Assembly: GCA_030649895.1 (NCBI GenBank)
Contig: JAUSEX010000032.1
Coordinates: 1-53,641 of the forward strand
Length of the DNA: 53,641 bases
Reading direction: 5' to 3'
Origin: Candidatus Omnitrophota bacterium
GTDB lineage: Bacteria; Omnitrophota; Gorgyraeia; Gorgyraeales; Gorgyraeaceae
A program made the position numbers and the translations under genes. Every line of letters starts with the position of its first letter. Positions within the stretch are counted from its first letter, which is position 1. Shown piece by piece: positions 8,700-16,499 of the stretch. Below the pieces are notes generated by a model, which had not been told where the DNA came from, did no database searches, and was given only the letters and a program-made list of their open reading frames with translations.

Positions 8700-9574
8700 C
8701 GCTCTGTGCGTTCTTTTATTCTTGAAGCCAGCTCCACCAAAAGGTTGTAATATTTTGAATCCCTTATAATTGGAAATTTAACCTGTTTACCTTTTTGGGT
8801 ATGCTCTTTAAAAGAACCTACGATTAATTCGGTGCCTCTGTTTTTGTCTTTTATTTCAAGGGATGTGACTATTTTATGTTCAATTGATGCGTTGGAGTCA
8901 GCCCATAGCTCTTTCATGAGGGTAAGTTCTATGGGCCTCGTGGCTAAGATATTACCTATTACCCTGTTAGAAAAAATAACAGAATACCCGTTTTCTCTCA
9001 ACACTATCAGCGCATAAGAGAATACAGTGCTTGAATCCGCGTCTATTTCAGCTTTTACAATGCTTGATTCCCTGGAAACCGCGATTTTTTCAAGGCTCAG
9101 GGCATCTCTCGCAGTAGATTCGTATCCGGAAGCGGCGTATCCTGAAGTTACGGTTTCTACGGGCGCTAGCGACCTGGCCTGGCTAGCGGATCCTAAAAGG
9201 GTCTTCCATTTGGATCTTTTCGGTTCTTGATATACAGCGCTTTCTTCCTCTGTCTGAACGTCTTTTATTTTTTTGACAATAAGGATATTGTCTCCTTCTC
9301 TGATTTCTTCCTCGGCGTTTAATATTTCTGCGGCAGCCACGTCATCCCTGACTTCCACGATCTGGGCCTCCGCTATTTTTTCGGCATTCCTATGCACAAT
9401 AAGGCCATCGCCTATTTCTACCCCGTCATTTTCACCCGCCTTGATTATTATGTACTCCTTGTCAGGATTTACGCTCATTATCTGCGAATCAATCTCTATT
9501 TCATCCTGAGAAAAAGCGATTCCGGAGAGAAGCGCGCAGAAAGCGTATAAAACAAAAATGTTTTTTATCATCAC
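8696..9574 (-). CDS. exported hypothetical protein
   Basis: signal peptide; N-terminal SH3-like segment (NPDKEYIIIKAGENDGVEIGDGLIVHR). Confidence 0.7.
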   Translation of the reverse strand: MMIKNIFVLYAFCALLSGIAFSQDEIEIDSQIMSVNPDKEYIIIKAGENDGVEIGDGLIVHRNAEKIAEAQIVEVRDDVAAAEILNAEEEIREGDNILIVKKIKDVQTEEESAVYQEPKRSKWKTLLGSASQARSLAPVETVTSGYAASGYESTARDALSLEKIAVSRESSIVKAEIDADSSTVFSYALIVLRENGYSVIFSNRVIGNILATRPIELTLMKELWADSNASIEHKIVTSLEIKDKNRGTELIVGSFKEHTQKGKQVKFPIIRDSKYYNLLVELASRIKERTER

Positions 9575-9580
9575 AAGCGC

Positions 9581-9609
9581 ATTCTAATACAAAAAAATAA
9601 AAAATACAA
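9581..9609 (-). promoter_or_regulatory. predicted sigma70-type promoter of the 8696..9574 gene
   Basis: minus strand TTGTAT - 17 bp - TAGAAT. Confidence 0.45.
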
Positions 9610-9634
9610 GAAAAATTTAATCTAAATTGTGCTG

Positions 9635-9651
9635 TTTGAATAGTCAGGTAA
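9635..9651 (-). repeat. 17-bp repeat copy 1 (minus strand TTACCTGACTATTCAAA)
   Basis: identical to 43779..43795. Confidence 0.85.
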
Positions 9652-9800
9652 GGCGTTAAGTAATCGCCAGCCTTGGCAGCCCTGAAGATTTCTGCCGAAA
9701 GGCCCCAACCGGCTTTAGCGTGTGCCATGCCCGCTCAAATCAACGGGGCTTTTATCAGAACCTGCCAGGATTAGTAAGAGCTTCTCATAGTTTTACATAA
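9652..9800 (-). ncRNA. possible structured non-coding RNA, family unidentified
   Basis: GC-rich non-coding block in an AT-rich gap; hairpin potential on minus strand (GCCCCG...CGGGC, GGCAG...CTGCC, GGCG...CGCC); TTGACA at 9829-9834 upstream. Confidence 0.3.
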
Positions 9801-9846
9801 CGTTGTTAATTTACAAGGTGTTTGGATTTGTCAAGTTAATAGAGGA

Positions 9847-10278
9847 TTAATGAAGGGAGTATTTGCAGCCTTTGTCAAAAGTTTCTCTGAAGTCGTACCT
9901 GTCGTGGAAATCTTCCCTGCGATCTTGCTCTGTCTTGCCTAGTAAGCCCGAATCTATGAGATTAAAAACTATCTCTCCAAAGTCATTAGTTGATTTAACG
10001 CCCCATTTCTCAAGCACAAGCCTTGCCATTGGCCCGAATTGTTCGAGGCAATAGTCTTTTACGCCGTCAGAGAGCTCCTGTCCGCTCACATGGCCTTTTC
10101 TATTCAGCCTTTTCATGGTATAATCCAGGCTCGCCATGATAAAAGAATACACTTCCGGATCATATCTTTTATCCTTGTCCAGTATCTTTAATAAGGCAAA
10201 GACCTTATTCAGACTTTGTTTGTTTTTAGTTTCAGCCATAAGTGGTAAAAGTATACCCTGCGATATTGGTTTTGTCAA
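9847..10278 (-). CDS. Minf_1886-like conserved protein
   Basis: KRYDPEVYSFIMASLDYTMKRLN...GHVSGQELSDGVKDYCLEQFGPMARLVLEKWGVKSTNDFGEIVFNLID; likely start at internal MAETKNKQ. Confidence 0.75.
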   Translation of the reverse strand: MTKPISQGILLPLMAETKNKQSLNKVFALLKILDKDKRYDPEVYSFIMASLDYTMKRLNRKGHVSGQELSDGVKDYCLEQFGPMARLVLEKWGVKSTNDFGEIVFNLIDSGLLGKTEQDRREDFHDRYDFRETFDKGCKYSLH

Positions 10279-10318
10279 GATGGCGGGGATAAATCCGGTT
10301 CTTAAAAAACTGAGGTAT

Positions 10319-10618
10319 CTATGTAATGCCTGTTAGCGGGCTCAGAAATCTCGCGCCTACTTCAAATTTTTCGGAATAAGGCTGATTTGAGATCCACACG
10401 ACTTTTGCAGTTGCCTGGATTGGCTCTGCGCGCCATGGAGGGCGCAATTCAAATATGAGCTTTGAATTTTTCGGGATGAATTCGTTGGAAATAAACCTTA
10501 TGCCGCTAGTGCTTATATCTTTGCCTGTTGTATCGCTGTAGCGCTGAAGCCCTTCCTGGCGATAGCGGACAGGCGAATCAAATGATATTCTTGGGACAAC
10601 CCTTCTTTCCTCTTCCAT
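10319..10618 (-). CDS. PilZ domain protein
   Basis: RVVPR and DISTSG motifs. Confidence 0.85.
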   Translation of the reverse strand: MEEERRVVPRISFDSPVRYRQEGLQRYSDTTGKDISTSGIRFISNEFIPKNSKLIFELRPPWRAEPIQATAKVVWISNQPYSEKFEVGARFLSPLTGIT

Positions 10619-10657
10619 ACCATAACTTTATCATGTAAGTCCATACTTGTCAATAGG

Positions 10658-11041
10658 TTATTGAGTTTCTACAACCTTTTCCACTATAGAATTTATCCTT
10701 ACAGCGTCTTTTCTTTTCAAAGTCGTAAACTCCAGGCCTGTATCAAAAGATTCTTTTTTTCTATCTTCTTTACTAGCTATAACCCACGCTACTGTGCCGT
10801 CGCATTCTATGGTAGGCTGGCCGTCCAATAAGTCCAGGCGTATCTCTACGGGAGCAAAAATTCCCAGATCTTTTGGCAGCATAACGCATATGCCGCCCAA
10901 ACCTATGTTTTCAGTCTGCGTTGATATGTTATCTGCCTGGTCTTTTCTCTTTACTGATAAAACGCACGGGTAACTGGCTCTCGGAAACTTCCTTCTATTT
11001 ATCCCGCCCCACATAAAAACCTCCTTGTTATTTTTAAACAT
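10658..11041 (-). CDS. PilZ domain protein, variant second motif
   Basis: RKFPR present; NIGLGG instead of (D/N)xSxxG. Confidence 0.75.
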   Translation of the reverse strand: MFKNNKEVFMWGGINRRKFPRASYPCVLSVKRKDQADNISTQTENIGLGGICVMLPKDLGIFAPVEIRLDLLDGQPTIECDGTVAWVIASKEDRKKESFDTGLEFTTLKRKDAVRINSIVEKVVETQ

Positions 11042-11117
11042 TATACGCTAAACAATAACATATTTCAAGAAAATTATAACATGTAAAATTTTACTTTTAT
11101 TAAAGCGCTATTGGTGC

Positions 11118-11123
11118 TATAAT
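11118..11123 (+). promoter_or_regulatory. extended -10 element (TGCTATAAT) 9 nt before ATG
   Basis: TG-n-TATAAT directly upstream of the 11133 start; no Shine-Dalgarno between. Confidence 0.5.
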
Positions 11124-11132
11124 TTCGGTAAT

Positions 11133-11954
11133 ATGTACATCGATTTCTATAACTTAAAAGAAAAGCCTTTCAGCGTTACCGCTGACCCTAATTTCCTCTA
11201 TCTTAGCAAAAAACATAAAGAAGCCATCTGTCACATGCAGTACGGGATTCAGGAGCGCATGGGGTTTTTGGAGATTACGGGCGAGATAGGCGCAGGAAAA
11301 ACTACTGTATGTAAGGCTCTTCTGAACCAGCTGGATAGTCACACAAAAACAGCTTTTATATTGAACGGGAACCTTTCGGAAAATCAGTTGCTGCAGGCTA
11401 TCATAGAGGATTTTGGCATACAGGTAAAGACAAAGAATAAGATAACGATGATCAATGAGCTCAACAGGTTTTTGCTTGAGCAGCTGGGGCACAGGAATAA
11501 TGCGGTGCTTATTATAGATGAAGCTCAGAATTTGAAACCATCGCTCTTAGAGCAAGTAAGGCTTCTGTCAAACCTTGAAACAGAAAAAGAAAAATTATTG
11601 CAGATTATCTTGGTTGGTCAGCCTGAATTAAGGGAAAAACTTGCTTCCGGAGAGCTGAAACAATTGCGCCAGAGGATAGCCATAAGATATCATATCTCCT
11701 CTCTATCAAGACATGAAGTAGCCTGTTATGTCTCGCATAGAATGAAGGTTGCGGGCGCAAATAACAGAGAGATTTTCAACAAGGACGCTCTTGAGGAAAT
11801 ATTTAAATTTTCAGGGGGTATACCAAGGTTGATAAATATAGCTTGCGACAAATCGCTTCTCGCGGGTTATACCGCAGATAAAAAAATAATAGATTCCGAT
11901 ATAGTAAAAAAATGCGCTAAAGAAATAGAGGGGGTGTTTGATGAGCATTGTTAA
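11133..11954 (+). CDS. ExeA/GspA-like AAA ATPase
   Basis: MYIDFYNLKEKPFSVTADPNFLYLSKKHKEA; GEIGAGKTT Walker A; LIIDEAQ Walker B. Confidence 0.9.
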   Translation: MYIDFYNLKEKPFSVTADPNFLYLSKKHKEAICHMQYGIQERMGFLEITGEIGAGKTTVCKALLNQLDSHTKTAFILNGNLSENQLLQAIIEDFGIQVKTKNKITMINELNRFLLEQLGHRNNAVLIIDEAQNLKPSLLEQVRLLSNLETEKEKLLQIILVGQPELREKLASGELKQLRQRIAIRYHISSLSRHEVACYVSHRMKVAGANNREIFNKDALEEIFKFSGGIPRLINIACDKSLLAGYTADKKIIDSDIVKKCAKEIEGVFDEHC

Positions 11955-12426
11955 CGACGCTTTAAAAAAGGCGGGCAAGGAATTTGACTACAAGAATCGG
12001 GATGCAGATACGAGCGCTACCGCGTTGGTTATGGAAACCTATCAAAGCTCTAATAGAAAATGGACAGCCATCATAACCGTATCTCTTATTATCATAGCAT
12101 CTCTTTTCGGGTCTCTCGTTTTATATAAAAACATGTCTAAGATAGACACTGATTATGTTTCAGACGGGACTGATAAATCCATTTCCGTTATTCAGTCTGC
12201 GCTTAACAGCATGGAGCAAAAAACTGTTCTAAAGGCTATGAGGTCGCATGATTTCGCGAAACTGAACGGCATTGTTTACGGCGACGAAGGCAAATGGGCT
12301 ATTGTTAACGATAAAATCGTCAAGGAAGGCGACAAGCTTATCGGCGGAGAGATTATAAGCATAACCAGGGATATTGTGAAGATTCAAAAGAATGACGGGA
12401 GCGAGGTAATCCTTAGCTTAAAGTAG
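11941..12426 (+). CDS. GspB-like membrane protein
   Basis: MSIVNDALKKAGKE N-terminus, single TM, C-terminal KLNGIVYGDEGKWAIVNDKIVKEGDKLIGGEIISITRDIVKIQ. Confidence 0.7.
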   Translation: MSIVNDALKKAGKEFDYKNRDADTSATALVMETYQSSNRKWTAIITVSLIIIASLFGSLVLYKNMSKIDTDYVSDGTDKSISVIQSALNSMEQKTVLKAMRSHDFAKLNGIVYGDEGKWAIVNDKIVKEGDKLIGGEIISITRDIVKIQKNDGSEVILSLK

Positions 12427-13149
12427 TTCTTTTTCTGATCCCAGCGCAGAAAGCGCTTCTTTGGCAGACGCTTGTTCTGCGCTTTTTTTGTTTGAGCCAG
12501 ACCCTATGCCATATCTTTTGCCGGTCACTACCGCTTCTACTATAAAATGTTTTTTATGGTCAGGCCCTATTTCCGAAAGTATCCTGTAGGAAGGCGTTGT
12601 TTTGAATTTTCTGAGAGCTATTTGCTGGAATATTGATTTATAATCTTTGGATCCTTTTCCTTCTTTTACAAGCTGTATTTCGGGTTTAAAGACCTTTGTT
12701 ATAAAATTATGCGAAACCTTTATCCCTCCGTCCAGGAATATGGCCCCTATTATAGCTTCAAGGGCGCACATTAGGTTGGATACGTGCTTTCTTCCACCGG
12801 ACGCCTCTTCGCCTTTGCCAAGCAAGATATAGTCCCCTATGCCAAGTTCTTTGGCTATCTTGCCAAGCGTTTCTCCGCTGACCAATTGAGATTTATAACG
12901 CGTAAGAACCCCCTCGTCTTCTCCGGGGTATTCGCTATAAAGCATATGGCTGATTATCAGGCCAAGCACGGAATCCCCCAAAAACTCCAGCCTTTCGTTG
13001 TCGCTGGACTGCCCCATATTTTTTTCGTTGGCGTAAGACTTATGAATAAGCGCCTGGTTTAGCAGGGATTTATTCCTAAAGCCGTAACGTATAAATTTTT
13101 CAAAAATTCTTAGCTTTTTAAGCCTGTTTTTGTCTTTTTTCAGGTCCAT
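12418..13149 (-). CDS. rnc: ribonuclease III
   Basis: NERLEFLGDSVLGLIISHMLY signature; C-terminal dsRBD. Confidence 0.96.
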   Translation of the reverse strand: MDLKKDKNRLKKLRIFEKFIRYGFRNKSLLNQALIHKSYANEKNMGQSSDNERLEFLGDSVLGLIISHMLYSEYPGEDEGVLTRYKSQLVSGETLGKIAKELGIGDYILLGKGEEASGGRKHVSNLMCALEAIIGAIFLDGGIKVSHNFITKVFKPEIQLVKEGKGSKDYKSIFQQIALRKFKTTPSYRILSEIGPDHKKHFIVEAVVTGKRYGIGSGSNKKSAEQASAKEALSALGSEKELL

Positions 13150-14233
13150 AAAGATTTTGTATGGCTTTTTTTACCAGGTGTTCCGGAACCCCTTCTCTGA
13201 CCACAACCCTGCCTATCCCGGTGGGCAGGACAAAACGGTTTTTGCCGTGGATAAATTTTTTATCGCGGCTCTGAGCGGATAAGATATTTTTTAAACTTAC
13301 ATTTTTCAATTTTACCGGGAGGCCTGTGTTTTTAATTAGATTTTTTATTCTCTGGCTGGTAGCGCCCGCCAGCAGCCCTGTATTTTCAGCTATATAAGCG
13401 CTTGACAATATGCCGAGCCCTACCGACTGGCCATGATTATAAGATTTGCGGTAATTGGCCGCCGCTTCTATGGCGTGGCCTACGGTGTGCCCGAGATTAA
13501 GGATCACGCGCACATTTTTATTGTCCATTTCGTCTTTTTCAACAACGAAGGCTTTTATAAAGCTGCATTCGCAAACAACGCGATACAAGGATTTTTTATC
13601 GCGTTCCAGGATTTTTGCATAGTTTTTTTCTAAAAAACTGAAGAGGCCCGGAGATTTTATTATCCCGTACTTAATAACTTCTGCAAGGCCTGACACGAGC
13701 TCTTTTTCCGGCAGGCATTTCAGAAATGATATGTCGCTAAAAACAAGTTTCGGCTGATAAAATGCGCCTGCTAAATTTTTCCCAACTTTTAAATCTATCG
13801 CGGTCTTGCCTCCTATTGCTGAATCTACCTGGCTAAGAAGCGTAGTGGGAACCTGCACGTATGGAACGCCTCTTTTGTAAATGCTAGCCGTGAATCCTGC
13901 CAAATCTCCTACCACCCCTCCTCCGAGCGCTACAATAAACACCTTGCGCTGAATGTCAAATTTAGAAATATTGTTCAAAAGCCTGAGGCACTCTTTTTCT
14001 GATTTGGCTTTTTCTCCATCCGGGACTGTCTCAAATCTTACATTGAAACCGCTCGGAACAAGCGCCTTTTTTATTTTTTCCCCGAAAAGCTTTTTTATGC
14101 CGGGATTCGTGACTATGATGGCGTCCTTGCCTATATTCAGCCGCTTTAGGCGCGGCCCAAGCTTCTCAAGTTCATCAGAGCAGATCAATATATCGTAGCT
14201 GTTTTTTCCGAGATTAACCTTAATTTTTTTCAT
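13118..14233 (-). CDS. aroB: 3-dehydroquinate synthase
   Basis: GGGVVGDLAGFTASIYKRGVPYVQVPTTLLSQVDSAIGGKTAID. Confidence 0.97.
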   Translation of the reverse strand: MKKIKVNLGKNSYDILICSDELEKLGPRLKRLNIGKDAIIVTNPGIKKLFGEKIKKALVPSGFNVRFETVPDGEKAKSEKECLRLLNNISKFDIQRKVFIVALGGGVVGDLAGFTASIYKRGVPYVQVPTTLLSQVDSAIGGKTAIDLKVGKNLAGAFYQPKLVFSDISFLKCLPEKELVSGLAEVIKYGIIKSPGLFSFLEKNYAKILERDKKSLYRVVCECSFIKAFVVEKDEMDNKNVRVILNLGHTVGHAIEAAANYRKSYNHGQSVGLGILSSAYIAENTGLLAGATSQRIKNLIKNTGLPVKLKNVSLKNILSAQSRDKKFIHGKNRFVLPTGIGRVVVREGVPEHLVKKAIQNLYGPEKRQKQA

Positions 14234-14265
14234 AATTGGAATCTCTATATAGCGGCGCTATACGC

Positions 14266-14883
14266 TTACATGCTGAAATTTATACCAAGCAGGCTTGCCA
14301 GAAAAATAACAGCCGGCCAGATTAAGGTATTTATAGCGCCCATCCACAAGAGCGCAAATATTATTATAAAACCATAAGGCTCTATTTTAGCGTATTCTGC
14401 GCCTAAATGATAAGGCAATAGCCCCATTAATACTCTTGATCCGTCCAGCGGAGGTATTGGCAGTAAGTTAAATACCGCTAATACCAGGTTTGCCATGACA
14501 GCTGTTGTTATCACAGATACGGCAAGGTAACTGGCTATTAATAAAGGTATTTTTAATAATAAGGATAAAAGGATCGCAAAAATTATATTTGCCGCAGGGC
14601 CTGCCAGGCTTACCCATATCATATCTCTCTTTGGATTATTTAAGTTAGAGAAATCTACAGGCACAGGTTTCGCCCATCCAAAAAGCACAGGAGAATGCGT
14701 CATAATGAGAATAAGAGGAAGAAAGACGGTCCCTACGGGATCTATATGGGCAAGAGGATTCAGCGTTAACCTTCCCATGAATCTCGCAGTAGAGTCGCCT
14801 AATTTCCACGCAACCCATCCATGAGAATACTCATGGATAATTACCGCAAAGAAAAATATGCAAAGGCTTAATAATACGCTCAT
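14266..14883 (-). CDS. site-2 protease family (M50) membrane protein
   Basis: HEYSHGWVAWKLGD; NLLPIPPLDGSR. Confidence 0.92.
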   Translation of the reverse strand: MSVLLSLCIFFFAVIIHEYSHGWVAWKLGDSTARFMGRLTLNPLAHIDPVGTVFLPLILIMTHSPVLFGWAKPVPVDFSNLNNPKRDMIWVSLAGPAANIIFAILLSLLLKIPLLIASYLAVSVITTAVMANLVLAVFNLLPIPPLDGSRVLMGLLPYHLGAEYAKIEPYGFIIIFALLWMGAINTLIWPAVIFLASLLGINFSM

Positions 14884-15536
14884 CTATTATTTTTTGTAGA
14901 AGTGGTTATGGATAGATTTCCCTTAGCCGGGGGATAATTCGCGCCAAGCCTTACGGTAGAAGAGTTCGCTGTCTCTTTTTTCTGGGCTGCGACAGGAACG
15001 GTAGGCGCAACCTTAGTTTCTTTTGTTGCGCTTTTTTGTTTGGTATTATCTGGCTCTTTTTCTTCCGCCAGTGCTATTTGACTGGAGAGTATCCATCCCG
15101 CTGTTCCATAAGGCGCCTCTATCTTATACCACCCTGCTTCTTCTGACAATATTGAAATCTTTTCGGGTTTAGATACCTGGCCTATTATTGAATATCTGGT
15201 GCCAGCGCCTGCCCTGAGATTTACATTGTTAGCGTTTATTATGCCCACGCCCTTTTCGTCAGAGGTAAGAATGACGTAGTCTTTGTTTATATATAAAGGC
15301 GCTTTTCTGGGCAATAAAATCTTGAACCAGCTGTATCGTCTTTCTATGACTTTCACGGCGTCGGATTTTGATAAGATACAAAGATCCTCAAAATTAGCGT
15401 TGTCCCCTGCTTTTACTGTTGCCTTGTCACTTTTTACATAACCGGCCTTTGGAAATTTTTCTTTAGTTTCTTCCTGCGCATAGGCTGTTAAAATGAATAA
15501 TGAAAAAATAACTAGAAAGCTTTTAACGTATTTCAT
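14880..15536 (-). CDS. exported SH3-domain protein
   Basis: signal peptide; NNVNLRAGAGTRYSIIGQVSKPEKISILSEEAGWYKIEAPYGTAGWI bacterial SH3. Confidence 0.85.
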   Translation of the reverse strand: MKYVKSFLVIFSLFILTAYAQEETKEKFPKAGYVKSDKATVKAGDNANFEDLCILSKSDAVKVIERRYSWFKILLPRKAPLYINKDYVILTSDEKGVGIINANNVNLRAGAGTRYSIIGQVSKPEKISILSEEAGWYKIEAPYGTAGWILSSQIALAEEKEPDNTKQKSATKETKVAPTVPVAAQKKETANSSTVRLGANYPPAKGNLSITTSTKNNR

Positions 15537-15600
15537 AGGACCTCCTTTTAATCGCGTAATTACGCTGAAGCTAACCGCCGGCTTTTATATAGAGCCGCAA

Positions 15601-15903
15601 TTATTTCTTCTTTTCTTCTTTACCCGCTGTTTTACCTGCCGCCTTAGGAGCGGCTTTTGTTGCTGCGGTTGCGGATGCAGGAGCAGCTGTTGCGGCGGCT
15701 ACCTCTCCACCTTCCGGTTTTTCTTCTTTAACTTCCTTCTTTATCTTAATCCTTACTATTTTTAGCTTAGGCATTCCAAAAACAGAATCATCGTCTTTCA
15801 GGATGCCCTTTTCTTTTAAGACAGCCAATCTTTCGTATCTCTTTAAAACAGTCCTGTGCTTCTTACCTGCTTTTGATGTTTTTAGGCTTGGATGTAGCGA
15901 CAT
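15601..15903 (-). CDS. small basic protein (PVC-type, TIGR04137-like) with low-complexity Ala/Lys tail
   Basis: MSLHPSLKTSKAGKKHRTVLKRYERLAVLKEKG N-terminus; Ala/Pro/Lys C-terminus. Confidence 0.75.
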   Translation of the reverse strand: MSLHPSLKTSKAGKKHRTVLKRYERLAVLKEKGILKDDDSVFGMPKLKIVRIKIKKEVKEEKPEGGEVAAATAAPASATAATKAAPKAAGKTAGKEEKKK

Positions 15904-16210
15904 TTGACGCTCCTTTTTTTAGTTCTGGTTTAGGTTGAGATTGCGCATCGCGCGCTATCTGCTGTTGTAGCGAAACAGCTTCCCGCTTTTTCTTCTCGTC
16001 ATGCCTTCCTTTTTCCACTCCGAGAGAAAAAGTCGCTATGCACACCATTAAAAAACCGATCATCGTAAAAAGCATGGTTTCGTAGGAAACAGCGATACTG
16101 TTTCTTACGTCTGGGAGGAGAAGCCTGGTTTTTCTCCTCATTTTTTTATCTACCGACTGACCCTGTTCAAAAAGGTCATTCTGAGTTTTTTCCTGTGTTT
16201 TTATATTCAT
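15863..16210 (-). CDS. hypothetical single-TM protein
   Basis: one TM segment (TMLFTMIGFLMVCIATFSLGV). Confidence 0.6.
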   Translation of the reverse strand: MNIKTQEKTQNDLFEQGQSVDKKMRRKTRLLLPDVRNSIAVSYETMLFTMIGFLMVCIATFSLGVEKGRHDEKKKREAVSLQQQIARDAQSQPKPELKKGASNVATSKPKNIKSR

Positions 16211-16235
16211 ACAACCTTTAATTATAACACAAACC

Positions 16236-16499
16236 TTACATATTTTTTAGATATTTCTCTATCTTTTTTATGATTTCTTTATTGTTTGTATAAGCGTATG
16301 CGTTGGTGGAAGCTGTCCTGTGACATACGATTATTCCTTCTTTTACCAGTTGATTCAGGACCTTTTGCGTATTGTTTATGTCTCCGCCTATCCACAGCGA
16401 AATGCCTTTTGCGGTATCTATGCAATTAGGATTTTCGTTAAAAAAAAGCAGTATCTTTCCGGAAAGACCTTTCTTAAATAAATGTTTTATGTTTTTCAT
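16236..16499 (-). CDS. small winged-helix-like protein
   Basis: 87 aa; LWIGGDINNTQKVLNQLVKEGIIVCHR resembles a wHTH; abuts HD-GYP gene. Confidence 0.5.
   Translation of the reverse strand: MKNIKHLFKKGLSGKILLFFNENPNCIDTAKGISLWIGGDINNTQKVLNQLVKEGIIVCHRTASTNAYAYTNNKEIIKKIEKYLKNM

Noticed and set aside
9501-9728. ORF track CDS on the minus strand (75 aa)
   Set aside because: Mostly covers the putative structured RNA and overlaps the start of the better-supported 8696..9574 gene; no recognisable domain or RBS support.
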